Assembly: GCA_021234535.1 (NCBI GenBank)
Contig: CM037849.1
Span: 11,389,526 to 11,453,525 of the forward strand
Direction: 5' to 3'
From: Stichopus chloronotus
Taxonomy: Eukaryota; Echinodermata; Holothuroidea; Aspidochirotida; Stichopodidae
Length of the DNA: 64,000 nucleotides
Shown here in pieces: positions 36,211 to 50,002 of the stretch. The notes beneath the pieces are model-generated. The model worked only from the letters and a program-made list of their open reading frames with translations. It was not told where the DNA came from and did not search any database. The translations under genes were made by a program, and so were the position numbers. Within the stretch, counting starts at the first letter, position 1. Each line of letters starts with the position of its first letter.

Positions 36211-39200
36211 AGAGAAGTGATGCATCATTAGTAACTGAAGACACATCAAGAATTTTAAGAGAATTTCCTTTTGTCCACAACCAGGGCTGTGTTTCTGGAT
36301 TCCATTAGGGGCCTAAGCCCAAGTGGACCCCTTTACTCTTCATAAGGGAGTTTTTAGTACTTCCATAGAGCTTAATAAAGATAACGTATGGCCGCATAGG
36401 CACCTGTAATGTGCATTAGACCACTAACTCTTAACTTTGTCATCTTTCCAAGTAAACATTAGTGAGGGTCAGTGACCGTGTCCTTTCCCAGTAAAACTTC
36501 TTCTTTGTTCACCAGAGGGATTAGAGTCTTGAGAATGGGGTTTGTTGTCTCCTTTCTGTGAGAGGCAGAAAACTAGTTGTTTGTCATCTTGGTGGTTAAG
36601 CAGGGAGTGTATGGTTTATTGCCAAATTGGGACAAAGGGATGACTGGTTTAGCTCATGAATCCTCAGAGGACATGGTAGTGAGTCAGAATGTGTCATGTA
36701 TGTGACCTAATTAATATGAAGCACGTAGCTCTGGCCAATGGTCAATTTATTTTATCTAGAAGACTCACTTCATTGGTTGATATGCCATTTGTTTTGGAAA
36801 AGTAGCTCATCCCTGAAAGTTACATGGTATACAGTGGTATGCAATATGAGTGTATTGTACATGTATCATACATAGGGTTTGCTATAGGGAGAGTTCCCTT
36901 AAATACTAAGTGCATGAATTAAATTAAGTGGAGAACCCAGTTGACTTCCGCACTGGAGGGTTGCTCACATTTTAAGGTAGCTTTCAAGCATATTGATTTC
37001 TGCTACCAAGTTGAGACCGACTTAGACAAGTTTTTGCTGCTTTCAAGAGGATTGTGTCTTTAAGGTTCGCTTCACAATCAGAAGGATTTGTGCAAGTGGT
37101 GAAATTATTTTTATTATAGTAATTTGGCCCGAAGAAGAGGCCGGGAGAATAAATTACATACCCTTGCAGATAGCAAGCTTATTCCGTATTATTATTACTA
37201 TTCCGTATTTGTCTATTCCACGTGGAGATCGGAAATAAGGAGTCCGTTAACTTTTACGTCGTGTTTTCACTTTATTTGAGGAGTTGAAATTAAACGCACC
37301 CAGCGTAACTCTTTCTTGGGGAAGTGCGGACCCCCATTCGACGTAGCTGCATCGGGGTCTTAGATGCGCCCCTCGAATCTATAGTGCGCCGGCGTAAATC
37401 GGAAGGACCCCTGCAATTTTAGAGCTTCAATACACATGCACGGCAGTTTGCCCCTCCATCACCCTTTTGCATGGCTTATAGTTCCTTTCAACTTTTGAAA
37501 TATTTGCTCTAGTCTACTCAGCCTGTGTTAGGCCTATACAAAAAGATACTGTGAGAAGAGGTTAACGGTTCATAAGAAATAATAGTCATATGTAAGGGCT
37601 CTAATACCATTTGTTGTCCCAACTGAAGTGATATGGAACATACTGCAACATTTATTGCTGGGCTGCTAACTTGTTAAATTGCAGGATTCTAAGAACTACC
37701 ATATCCACAAATTAACAAAAAAGCTAGACATGCAGGCTAGGATTTAATGAACTGTGTAATAATTAGTGTAGCCTAGATTTGGCCTTAATTTAGTCCTATG
37801 GCACTGCACAATACTCATGTATCTCTAGTACTAAAACAAACTGATTCTAGGCGAAGTAAAATACTTATTTTAACATGGCACAGTACAATAGGTCTAGCCT
37901 TTGCGTTTTCATCGTAACCTAGCACAGGGTAGGCAGACATCAACACAGTCTTTTCTGCACGTAAATCACAGAAGCATGCGCATTAAACATCTACTGTGTA
38001 ATTTATAGAGATTAATATTTTTTTACAAAAGCCTTTCAGGAATTTTTTTCACTGATGACACATATGAAAAAAATATCACTTTCAATCCTATTAAACAAGT
38101 TAATAATTAAAAAATCACATTAGTAATTTGGGTCAATCACATTCATGTAATTTGATTAATCAAGTTAATTAATTTGATTAATCTAGTGAATTAATTTGGT
38201 CAATCAAGTTCATAATTTAATTAATCCAAATTCATAATTTGATTAAACTTCTTATTATCTAACTTTAATTTATAATTAAAATTAATTAAACAAAATTAAC
38301 GTCGCTTTATAATGGGCTTTCGTACTTTTTTCCCAAACATGGCGCGACAATAGTACCTACCTTGTTAATTGTTGTCACTTCGACAATCCCCACGCACGAA
38401 TTTGCGAAATAAGCGCGGGAAGCGGGGAGTCCCAATTGAATGTTGTCCAACAACCTTACACTTTGTTTACGGAAATCATAATTTGCAACACTTACACATT
38501 TTTTACACTCAAATGCGTTAAAAATCAGGGAAGCAGGGAACGTGCCCGAATCGTTCTAAGAACCACAGGGAGTATTGCTAGCAACGTGATTGGCAGGAAT
38601 TTGGTGCTCTTAAAATCGGGGATATCCCTAACGAATATCCCCTGTAGGCGCCGAAAATGCACCCCCCACACATACACCCACCCACACACACACACGCCAA
38701 GCTGACTGCATAGGATCCTTTGCTGACGCACGGAAAAACCAAAAAAAAAAAAATATGCTTTATTATTTTAGAACTAATTAAATTGTATCTGTTTAATTGT
38801 TTCTGCTAAATGTTTCCTCTTAGTATTGTAAATAAACATGATACTTTCGTAATTTAGCAGAGCAAACTAACAATTTTACACAATGTAGCAAGACAGTCAT
38901 GTGCGAGAATATATAATAAATCAGTATTTACACAGCGAACCTAGTCAATCCTTGAGCCTACTGTAACTCGTTAAAGTTGACTTGGAGTGTGTTTATATTG
39001 TTATATATAGAATAGGAGACTGGGAAGAGGATAGGATGAGAAACCGAGATGAGGCTAGGATTGGAGGCTGAGATGAGGATGAGATAGGAGGCTCAGATAC
39101 AGATAGAATGGGATAGTCATGGGAATCAATTAACATACTTTTCTGCACAATTTTCATCCAAAGGATCGGTAAATATACATCGCACAAAGGCAATGAGAAG

Positions 39201-42200
39201 AAACTAATCGATTGCGAGGTACATATGTATTTCTTTGTGTATTTCTTGTTGATGTTTGAAGTCAAATCGGTCTGACATCTGCTGCATAGATATTTTCTAC
39301 TCATGAAGGAACATCAAGAAAGCAACAGGAAGAATGGCATCTGTGACCTTTTCACATTCCATATAAGATCCTCCAGGCTCCCTTCTACACACTACCGATT
39401 CCGAAATAATGGGACTTGTGAAACCTCGGCATCTTTTAAAAGTGCGCAAGTGAGATGAAACAAATTTTGAATACCTTATCAACTATGTTGACTACTACAC
39501 GCACGAACGGACTTTGCCTTCGGCGAACACAAACGTACGAAAACAGCAGTGTCATAACCCTTATGGATTGATTTCAAATATATTTTCAAATCCGTCCGTC
39601 CCGAACCGAACGTTAACCTCCATAAATCGAAGGAGCAATCAGTGGCTCCCGCCGATGACGATAATTAATCCAGTCTTAAAATTTAAGCAATTAACGGTTA
39701 TCGAATGAATTCAGTTTGTTGTCCGCTATAGAGGACAAACGCTCAGGGGGAGAGCTAGCACATAGACCTGTATATACGACCATCTTTTCTAATTATGACG
39801 TAATAAATAACCAAGCCATTTCATTCTCTAGATTGCAATTGCATGTATGTTGGTGTTCAATATTTTCTAATTGGATGTAACTTGCGCATAGCGCAAATAT
39901 ACAGTAGCACATAATACAGGGTTAGTGCATGAAGCTGGAAAGATCAAAATGACATTCTGGGAAGGTCCGTCACATTAGAGCCTCCTCTACCCCCCCCCCC
40001 TCCCCACTCTACATGTTCTCTCAAATAACGCTTCTAACAGTATCACCATAAAAGCAGTTTATGAAGCCCTGACGGATTTCCCAACCCCCCTGTAATCATT
40101 TAATAATTCTGATTAGTGTAACGTCAGTCTCATTGTGTTTGTCGTCCTGACGACCGAGGCACTATCCTACATATGTAGAGAGGCAACCCTCTTAGGGTCT
40201 ATCATTCGTATTAGACAGAAGAAAGTACAGGCTTATGACAAGGAGCACCGGTAATCCTAGCATCCTATCTAGCACACTTATGCACAAAGTTTTTGGTGTC
40301 AATAGTAGGCCTATGTGAGTGTGCAATGTATTTGTATGTTTATTGCCAATGACCATGTACGTTAACAATTACGAGACGAATAACATGTTAATTCAGGGGA
40401 AGTACTTTATTCGTTGCAAGTAATTCCTTATGTATCGATATGTACGTATCATGTGTAGTGTGCCATGTGTACTCTGAACGGGTTTCATACTTCATAGTAG
40501 ACTTTGCAAGGTCTTTCTCGGCGAATGAATTCTCCTCCTTTGATACATTCCTCACAATTTGAGCTGCAGCCTAGTTATACCCAACCGAGGATATGTACTC
40601 ATCTAGTAATAGCGTTTCCCTGTGATCGCCGTCCGCCGGAAAGACTTTGGACACTCGATATAATTATGTACAAATGAATAGTCACGTTTGACGTTAGGGT
40701 TAATGCATATTAAAATACTACGCGTTGGTCTCATGAAATGAGCCAATAGCAGCGATCGAACAATGAGAGAAAATAATGGTACCTAGGCTAACTTTCACTG
40801 TATCACCAGATTTGCCTACGGCAGAAATAGGATATCGCTAAGAGGGGCCTCAAACAGTTGAAGGAGAGTAGAATATTGCCATGATAGTTACGTAACTAAT
40901 CAGTCGTATGTCCTTTCCCCATCATCACTCCCATCATTTCTCACGATGGCCGTGATTGGCTTCCACCGAATTCGGTAGCGAAAAACAATGGTGTTAGTTA
41001 AGAGTTATGTGCATAATTAAAACGAGTGTCCAGAGTTTGCGAGGGCAGCTATCAGTGGGGGAGTAAACACTCTTCCGGATGAGCAGTACAGTGTGGGTGT
41101 TCAGAGGTGGCAGAACCAAGATTCACAGAAACTTTCCAGCCCAAGCAGGCTCTGCAGAGTCTAACTTCATAGTGGATTCCTGGGAGGCAATTGCTGAAGT
41201 AGCCGGCACAACTGCTGTGTATTACTAATGCATCAGCTTTGACTGTATTCGCAATAAAAAGGAAAGAAAATTAAAAAAAAAAAAAGCAGTACCTACCAAC
41301 ACCATATGCATGGGAAGGTCATCGTGAGGGGCACTGAGCTATTATCAAGGGGACTTGTGAGAACGTTTTTTGTTTTATGGTCCCAGAGGATGTTTTGGAA
41401 TGCCCCCTTGCTCTGATTTGATTTCAGTATTGGCATGCTACACCGTACCAAAGAGCAGTGCTGGATTAGCCATTATAGGAGGCAATTCACGAACTGTATA
41501 AACCAAAACGTTAGGCATGCGTGCATTTACAAAGGGATGATTTATGAAATTAACTTTTTCCTTTTCACATTGAACATGTATTTTTCGCGTTAAATGCATT
41601 GTTCTTGAATCATTTCATCATTTCTAGGAGACCGAGATCTGAGTAGTTTTAGACCATTCCCTCAAAGTCAACAATGGGCCTTGGGGCCAGCCTTGACTAA
41701 ACCTGGCACCTGCCACTGAGGTCGTTGTTTAAACAACTCCTGGCGCCGCACCGTGCGGTTACATAAAACATCAATGCGTATCTTGTGATCTGTATGTGAG
41801 TGGATTGAATAATTGCTTATTTATAAAGTCATACGGTCCTTCGTTTAACATAATGAGGTCGTTAAACCGCGACAGAAGATTAATGTTTCGTCATCTGATT
41901 TCTGCAGTCACTTAAAGTGATTGAATATGAACGAATTTCAAACCGGAGCGTCACAGATTGTGACTGTATGAATAAGGACTATATTACTGACATTTCTGTC
42001 AAAGGATTGCGTTGTGATACCAATAAAACTTGAAAATAAGGGCTGTAAAAGATTGGTATATTACGGTTGGTTACTTCCCTTTAATAACATGGTGAATTTT
42101 GAAGAAAATTGAATTAAAAAATGACCCGCTTTAACCAGCCTTTCCGATGTGCGTTCTTAAGTTTATATTGGCATGTTTCAAGAGTGCGGTTGTGGGGTTA

Positions 42201-43084
42201 TCAGTGAAGAACTAACAGAACTCTCATTAGGAAAATGGGAGGTGGCAGGAGTTGGGAACAGTGGTCCAGTCGAATGTAGTCTCTGATCTGACTTCTATCT
42301 ATGCATGCTGCGATGCGAATAACTGTATTATACGTCATAGTAGAACATTGGTACATCGTAGAACATTAGTACATTGGAGGAGCCTGCCGATGTGAATATC
42401 GCTGCCCTCCTACACACATTGTGTAATAGGGGCCTTTGATTATAGCACCGACAGACCAAGATATATCGGTGCAACACTCCAGAATAACTATATAAAGTGA
42501 CCGTTTGTATATTTCAGGTTTCATTTCGTATGTTTTTGTATGTAGGCATTAAAACACAGTTGCGTCATTCTTCAAGAATTAACGCCTTTTGACTATATTT
42601 GATTTGTCGATACAGAGAGTCGAGGCCAGCTTAATGCTACTTCTTGTATTGGATCAGTTTCACGACATTTGGCAAAAAGTACTGAAATTATTATTGACTA
42701 AAAGGCATCACTAGAATTGGAACTGTATCAGCGGTAGCTGTGTAGACTAGAATATACTGTGCGGCTTCTACGGATTTATTACGTAATCATGTAAGAATCC
42801 TGACAATCGCTTGAGGACATAGCGTCATACCTTTAAAATCAATGAGAAAAATATATGAACAATAAGAAACCGGTTTACAATGGCGGTACTTGATTCTTGG
42901 CCGTTGTTCTCTCCTTAGAAATTAATTTTCGGTTTCTTTAATTTGCATAACGTCTAGTGCAAAAAAGTATGACGTCATCACATCAGTATGAAATAACGCC
43001 GATGCGAGGGCTCTGGGAGCATATTCATCGCAAAGGAAAAAAAGAAAGAAAAAGGACTGTGTGTGACGTATTAAAGACGTTTAC
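36211..43084. other. Intron 2 sequence without recognised gene
   Basis: Contains AT-rich imperfect repeats built on TTGATTAATCAAGTTAATTA (about 38085-38295), a short GAGGCTGAGATGAGGAT-like minisatellite (39005-39110) and C runs. A short GC-richer patch lies at 37300-37410. No coding exon was found. Confidence 0.5.
38085..38295. repeat. AT-rich imperfect repeat of TTGATTAATCAAGTTAATTA words
   Basis: Repeated, partly palindromic AATTAATTTGATTAATC and ATTCATAATTTGATTAA words over about 210 bp. Non-coding, in intron 2. Confidence 0.6.
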
Positions 43085-43243
43085 CTCTTCTACTTTTGCC
43101 TCATCATCGAGGGCAGCATCTCCAATGTACAGAAGTGATTCTAACTTCCGCTTAGTGTCATCCGAGAAGCCGCTTCGGTCAAATTCCTTTGCCAGGAGCT
43201 GGTATTGTTTACTGAAATTCGCAACTCGAAGGCTGGCTTCAAC
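43085..43243 (-). CDS. ACE-like exon 2, domain 1
   Basis: Exactly 159 bp (53 codons), phase 0 at both ends, between a CAG acceptor and a GTAAAC donor. The peptide runs from VEASLRVANF to DEAKVEE and includes the LYIGDAAL motif, matching the LxxLGDAAL helix near the ACE N terminus. Its counterpart in domain 2 (exon 14) has the same length and phase. Intron 2, which follows, is about 20.5 kb and is the main repeat reservoir of the gene. Confidence 0.88.
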
Positions 43244-43379
43244 CTGAGAAATAAATACATAAAACAATTAGTCTGAGGTGTACATATATAGCAGAAGCTT
43301 TGATTTCTGATCTTATCAATGGTATACAACCAGTGTTTTAAGGGTTACATTCAGCCGTGGGGTCAGTTTTGCATTGTCG

Positions 43380-44100
43380 TTACCACCATGACCATCCCTC
43401 TCTTTTTACCATCATCGTCATAATCCTCATCAGCATCATTATCATGATCAGCATCATCACCATCTTCATCATTGTGTTCATCACCATAATTATTATCTGG
43501 CAACCAACACTATCATCACCATTAACACCCCCATCGTCGTAACCACCGCCATCATCATCTTGATAGCTATCACCATCAAGGTGGCCATCATCACTTTTGT
43601 CATCACTGATATCATCATTTCTCATCACCATAATCAAAGCCATCGTCATCAAACAATCATATTCACCATAATCATAACCATTATCACAAAAAATACCATC
43701 AGCAGCAGCAGCTCCATCTGCATAATAAAAATCATCACCACCGTCGTTGAGGTCATCATTACCATTATTACTGCCATGATCATCATGATCATGATCATGA
43801 TCATCATCATCATCATCTTGGCTGCCATTATCGTAATCACTAATTAACCATCACCTCATCATCATCACCGTTATCGTTGTAACCATTATCTTCATTATCA
43901 TCCAACCATAATCGTCATAAGCATGGCCATCTATATCACCATCCTACTCCTCCTATCATCATCATCATCATCTTCATCTTCATCATCACCAAAACCACCA
44001 TCACCGCCTTTATCATCACCTAAACCATCATCACCATCTCCAAAACCCACCATCATTAACATCACCACCACCACCATCATCATCATCATGAACCGTCATT
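43380..44100. repeat. CAT/ATC trinucleotide microsatellite field
   Basis: About 700 bp of interrupted (CAT)n/(ATC)n, with a perfect ATGATC run near 43790. It lies in intron 1 beginning about 140 bp before exon 2. Open frames through it are simple-repeat artefacts rich in Ile, Ser, Met or Asp. Confidence 0.9.
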
Positions 44101-44959
44101 ATCCTCGCCACCTTCAACATAGTTGGTACGACAGTATCCCTGTAACATGTACCCTTGACATATCTATGTACTCTCTTCAACTCGAGAGTAACACTCTACA
44201 CAGCGTGTTAAAAAGAAAGAGAGAGAGAGAGAGGAGCGGCCGTACCACTAAGCTATAGATTGAGTTCTCTAGGTAGGCCTATATTGTTATTTGCTGGCTT
44301 GCAATACAAATTTACTGAACCTGTCTTTAACTATTTAGGTTTTTATACCTTACCGTAGGGAAAAGACGTTCGGGCTCTTTGTGGAGAGCTATCGTGCCTT
44401 AGCACTCACATATAACTTGGTTAACTTTAATACCCCCATAAATCCCACAAGCTTATCGGGTGACATCCAATAAAACTTTCTTATCTTGCATTTCTTTTCT
44501 CGGTGATTGTCTCTTTTTGTTTTTTTCCTTATGTCGCTTACATTTTTTATATACCGATTTACAACTTCTTATCACAGGTGGTAAGTTTACTGCGGGTCTT
44601 ACCATTCAACAGAGCAGGGGAACTACAATGGCAGCAATGGCCCTGATTCCAGTTAGTTTGTAATGCAACCTCCATGACTGAAGGCATGGGACCATTGTTA
44701 CAGGTTGTGTGACATGAAAATGGCATTTTGTAATATTGTTTGTATTTATTATTCAAAATACTAAAAATAGGCCACAAATTCTATTAAAATCCATCTAATA
44801 ATGACGATTTTATGGGCACATTTCTGTTTTATACCTGTATCATGAATAAACATTGGCTACGTATGCAAATTACGACGTCAAGAGACGGTCTCATGTGGTA
44901 TGTCTTACGTTATTCTTACTTTACGTATCCTTCATTTCAAAGACAAGTAAGAGATTTAT

Positions 44960-45330
44960 TAGTCCCCATGGTTTTGCTTTGGAAGCACGTATTTTCTTCT
45001 TTACAGATATTGATATCAATGACCAATGAGATACCCAATAATTACGTAATAGATATATAACGTATATATAGCGTAACGAAAGAAATACTGACACCGGTCC
45101 AAGAAACATTCAATGTCATCATATCTGCAGTTTCATCCTACTTTGAAAGGCCGTATCTCAAAAACGGTAATAGATTAGAAACGGAATTTCAAAGACTGAA
45201 ATAAAGGTATATTAGAACGAACGAACGAACGGATTTCCATTCAAGGTTTCACTCTGCAACTTTTGAATGAAGCTAGCTCTTTTCTAGATGAATGTCGCAC
45301 GACCTTTAAGTTCTAATTGTTAGAGTGTGC
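44960..45330 (+). repeat. Dispersed repeat family R3, copy 1
   Basis: Shares GAAAGAAATACTGACAC, TCAAAAACGGTAATAGAT, GGTTTCACTC, CTTTTGAATGAAGCTA and AGCTCTTTTCTAG in order with 58825-59140. It also contains (GAAC)n. Located in intron 1. Confidence 0.65.
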
Positions 45331-48102
45331 TATATCTCATCATGGTATGCCACACTCGTCATTGCAAGGGAGTTTTAGTGTACTAAACAAGATAATTGTT
45401 CATTTATAATTTGAAATGTTTAGTTCGAACTGCCCCTCAGAACAGCAGATATTGTTTGGTGTGATAAATCCTAAATGCTCTCCGAAATCTATCTGTTCTC
45501 TTGAGTGACGCAGAAAATTAGATTGAGAGATTTCTGAATTTGCCTTATTCGTCCTTATATATGAGCATGCCATAGCTTAAGAAAGCTACTTACGCAATAA
45601 CCCTAATCACGTGATCTTAGCCTAATGCACAAGATAAATTAACGTCCCTCTGTTTCCCTTGCATGGCAAAAAAAGAAATAGAATCAGTACAAATTAGGGA
45701 CAACTGATACTCTTCTCCCATAGAATGAGACCACCAGGCCATAACTAAATTTCACTTGCTCATTCATGCGGGGTCAGATAATAGAAGATGATGATTAGAG
45801 TATCCTACACTAAGCAATTCCACAGACCTATAGGCACACAATACAATAATCCGTCTGCAAAAAGCACTTGCTGTCAACCGTCATATCAATAACACCACAA
45901 TTTTTCTCACGCACTCCCCCACCCCTCCGCCTCCCATCTTACCATTAATTTCTTTCTCTCAGATCGTACAACAGAATCGCCACTTATTCACCTTATCCGA
46001 ACCAAAATTCTAGTTTCCCTAAAAATTGCAAAAAATTGCAGTCAGCAATAGTTAGCAATGTATAGTGAATGAAAGGTGTTCTCGAAAAAATATGTCACGG
46101 GATATAAAAAGTGTTTCAAAGGCTTAATAACCCGCCCATGTACTTGAAGTAACTCAATCCATTCGCACTACATGTGTCATGTTCGCAGCAATTGAAATTG
46201 TTCTGCGGGAGGATAGAAGAGGAATCTCTTTGATAATTCATGATCAACTTATTTTCAGGTCACGTGTACAAACCGGCTTCGGTCCACATGCTGGGAGGGG
46301 AGGGGGGGGGGGCGTGAGTGGTTGTGACTAGGCCTGCAGGTGATAAAAACGCCCTGGTTTGAATGCGATATAATTGCACTATTGAGGAAACTTGTTATGG
46401 AGATTATTTGGAAATCATGTAGGCCTACCTGTTTTTCAAAATATAAAACAGAAGTGGGTCAATGGTATAGTCATGTGTCACCTTCTTATCCTACAGAGAA
46501 CATTGTAGAGATGTGCGATTGTGTCAATAAATTAATGATGCGTTCATGTAAACATATGCAAAGAATGTACTAAAATCTTTATCCTTAACAGCTACCTATT
46601 TAGCCCTGCACACTGCTTTTTTTTCAACAAGTTTTGCAAACTAAAAAACTCTGTCACCAGAAGAACGTTTGGCAAGTTAGTTTCCACGTTTACACATACC
46701 ATATCAATATGTTTGAAAGATGCAATCCATGTGGGCATGCGCAGCAGTATCCAGTGGCAACTCTCGCTTCTGAATATTTTGGAATTTCCTGCAATTGCGA
46801 GTTAGCCAGAATACTTAACGACATAGGTCAATGATTCTAATTTACGCGATCTCCCAACAACGATATGGACGGTTTTTTTCGTTCACCGTTTATTGCACCT
46901 TTGCTACTTTCAAAGAACCGCGGAGTTGTTTTGTATTAAAGTGATTGCGCGCGTATAGGCAAAAGGTTAAATCATTAAAATGTCATGTCCAAAATTTACA
47001 CCGTTCATACAATTTGGGAAAATAAATATAGGTTTCAGGTGATACACCCAAAATGATTCCAAAATTCTTCTAACAAAATGTATAAAATACGACCATGTTA
47101 CATTTCATTGTTGTAATTGTTTTTAGTACACCAATCGAATCTGTGCTGTGGCGTTATTCAAATTATGTAGGCGCTTATGGTAAGAATTCAAGTATGATTT
47201 CTGTTTTTACTCTTGTATGTAGTTTCCGTTGCTAGTTTTCAAAGTGGGTGCTGTCACTTTTGATCATTAGATCACGTATTCTGTCCATGAGCAACCTCTC
47301 GCGTACAACAATGAAAAACTTACATCAAAGCATAATTTTCTCCCCCTGGTTTTTTTTTGTACCGTGAAACGCAATCACTTCAGACTACGTACTTTTTTAA
47401 CGGAGAGTTGGGGAGAAGGTGGGGTGGTGGAGGTGGGAAAGGTTGGGTGCGGAGAGGGAGTTACAGATATACTATTCCGTATAGCTACTTTGTGACTTAC
47501 TGTGTTAAATGGAAGCCGAACACAAATACAGTAAAAATCGCCTGAGATAAGTATGCTACATCAGTTCATCCTCCAGTGGCGGGTAGTTTTGCTGTGTTCT
47601 TTGTAATCATTATCGTAGGCCTACATACCGTCTACGGAAGTAAATACCGTAATACGATAAAGACCATATGCCGGCATGAAAAACATAAACCGTCACTGAA
47701 CAAAAGTAACATGTACCCAAGAAGATCCTTATATTCTTCAAAGCATACTATATCCAAATATTTCGTTTAAGGGTTATGTCCAGTCAATCCAGATATACCA
47801 CAGTGTTAATTCCACGACACACGTTTAGACTGATCCTGTCCATTGTTGTCAAAATAAAGGCTGGTCAGTAAACGGCTTGAAGCTGTCGTGCAGGCTTATT
47901 TCCTCTCTAAATTAAGTTAAATTATACATTATGAACAATTTCTGACGATTTAAGACACACTATAAATTAAATAGATCTTCCACCGATCTAAACATTTCCA
48001 TGGATTTTTGTTTTTTTGTTTCTGAGTGGCCAGAGATCCTCAACTGGCTCAGTGGATCAATCTCTACATAATTGATCATAGAAAAGAAGTTTAAGAACTT
48101 AC
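45331..48102. other. Intron 1 sequence without recognised gene
   Basis: Contains a G run at 46302-46312 and AT-rich sequence. Small open frames show no domain. This is the part of intron 1 nearest the promoter, so regulatory sequence is possible but none is recognised. Confidence 0.45.
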
Positions 48103-48321
48103 ACTTTTCTGCTGGTTGTATTCTGTGATGTTAGTATTGTACGTCCAAGAAGCTTCTGATGACTTGTAATACTCTATCTGAGCCTCTGTATTAAATCTCT
48201 CCAAGAGAACTATCGCCTCCTCTTCGTTGGTGTTGGTGCCTTCACCGTGAGAAGGATGTACCCAACATAGCACCAAAGTCGTCAAGATTATCATACGCAA
48301 AGCCATGATGACTTGCACCAT
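48103..48321 (-). CDS. ACE-like exon 1: signal peptide and start of domain 1
   Basis: First coding exon of a peptidase M2 (angiotensin-converting-enzyme) gene; ACE is a zinc dipeptidyl carboxypeptidase that acts outside the cell. It encodes 73 residues: a hydrophobic signal peptide (about residues 6-26, ending near PSHG), then an acidic NTNEEE stretch and the helix that opens the M2 fold, with an N-glycosylation-type NIT. The exon ends AAA AGT followed by GTAAGT, phase 0. Two in-frame starts are possible, at 48321 and 48306. The second has A at -3 and G at +4, so it may be the one used. The promoter is just upstream. Intron 1 (43244-48102) holds a CAT microsatellite field and a dispersed repeat. 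Confidence 0.85.
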
Positions 48322-48405
48322 ACGAACACCAGTTTCCTCTGGAGTTTAGTCTCCAATCAGCAGCCCTTGAATCCGATGATGCAGTTAATGATCCTTTGTT
48401 CCTAA

Positions 48406-48455
48406 CTTCACACTGTTTTATATTTCTGCACTTCACACTGTTTTATATTTTTGCA
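48406..48455 (-). promoter_or_regulatory. Duplicated TATA-box promoter of the ACE-like gene
   Basis: A 25-bp unit containing TATAAAA on the minus strand occurs twice in direct tandem. The TATA cores are at 48416-48422 and 48441-48447, 95-126 bp upstream of the first ATG. A start site about 30 bp downstream of the proximal box would give a 5' UTR of roughly 65-70 nt. The sequence and spacing are seen directly; promoter function is inferred. Confidence 0.5.
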
Positions 48456-50002
48456 CTAGCGCAGCTCCCTGGTTGCACCAAGAAAGTGCAGCGGTGTTTC
48501 GGTGTAAAGTCCACATACGTACTACACGAACTGACAGGTCATTTCATTGCGGTGATATACAAATCGTTTAGCGCCAGTACAAATTTCTCCTATGAAGGCA
48601 ATTTTACGTTATCCTTTAACCATTGGAAAACACGAAATCAATTTCCTTTCGTTATGCTGTACATTCTCGGTATTTTTCTCACTTTTTTTGCGATTAAGAG
48701 GGAGATTTTAATCTTTACAATCTCAGAGACTCGCAATTTTACGTAACAACTACCATTATCTCAAATAAAAGGGTCGTTGAAAGTTATTTCCTATCAACTA
48801 CCGTATCATTTGAATACCATCAATATAGTGAAACCCCGTGGGGTTTAAGCCTACCTGTGGAAAGTTCAGCGTATACCAACCTACACCCGAGGAGGTCGGA
48901 ATGTATTTTTACTGAGCGATTACAGTGATTTGTATCGCATGTACAATGCCTGGAGTATTGGCATATGTGGGCATATTTCAAACATAAACAACATCTATAG
49001 ACACCAAAAACGGTTGCGATACTGTGGTGAAAAAAAAGAGACAGAAACATACTTTTAATGCCTTTACACCTTTTAGGAATTAAATGTCAATTTGATCACA
49101 CAGCTATGTATTTTCGTATCTTTGTAATCTCTTAGTGAAGTTGCGCAAAATAACAGAAGTTTGACATTCCGAACAGTTTGACATTCCGAAGGTTTATTTT
49201 TTACCGCAGGCTTTTCATCGAGTGTCTTGCTTGCAGTGGCAGCAACTCCCGCAATGGGATAACTGAATGTCAGACCGGGGATCAAATACCAAAAGTAAAG
49301 TTTATGAACAACATTTGATAAAAAAGGAGGGGGGCGCTATGATCTTGGAGTTTGTAGTAAGTGTGAGTTCATCTAGTTACAACGGTAACTTCCCCCTCCC
49401 CCACAACGAACATTCTAAATTACATTACGCATAGAAATTTATTTATTTATTTTGGAATAATAACTGCATGTATTGCATCTCAACATAGATAGTAAATGGA
49501 AAGAGGAAAAGTCGAAGGGTTTCCGTTCACTTTTCCATGCTCATTTTTGTACGTCAGCATCTGTCTTTTGCATGATCTTCATTTTTGCTTTGTATCACGT
49601 GGTCTATTTTGTTTATGTTTAGTTTGATATGGGTTTCCCCTAGATAGGTCACATTGCAATTGGCATTCCTTATGAGAGTAATATTATCAGATGTCAGTAA
49701 AATTTTAAGGATGTAAAACTGACAGAGGGAAAAGTAAAGAAAAAAAAATGATGGAAAAGGAAATTTTCAGGCAGTGCTAAATTTAGATATTTGGAACCTT
49801 CCACTTTTCTGTTTACGAACTGATCTGTGGTGCTCTAATGGTGAACTATTGGTTCAAATATGCCTAATTGATAATAAAGTCTATTTCAATTCAATTTCAA
49901 TCCATTTTACGTATTTTACACACGTATGTTTCTATCACCGCTTTAACAATCCCACCGAAGTTCAAGTCTGAACATCTTTTAAGTCATTGGCTAGGTTGAA
50001 AT
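48456..50002. other. Upstream region without recognised gene
   Basis: Sequence 5' of the ACE-like promoter. It has a 117-codon open frame on the plus strand (48396-48746) that overlaps the promoter and shows no domain, and is AT-rich otherwise. Probably intergenic. Confidence 0.45.

Noticed and set aside
37300..37410. GC-richer patch (CATTCGACGTAGCTGCATCG and similar) as a possible LTR or foreign insert
   Set aside because: No terminal repeats, primer-binding site or coding sequence could be identified.
43380..43847. Open frames of 90-95 aa rich in Met/Asp or Ile/Thr
   Set aside because: Artefacts of the CAT/ATC microsatellite; no complexity beyond the repeat.
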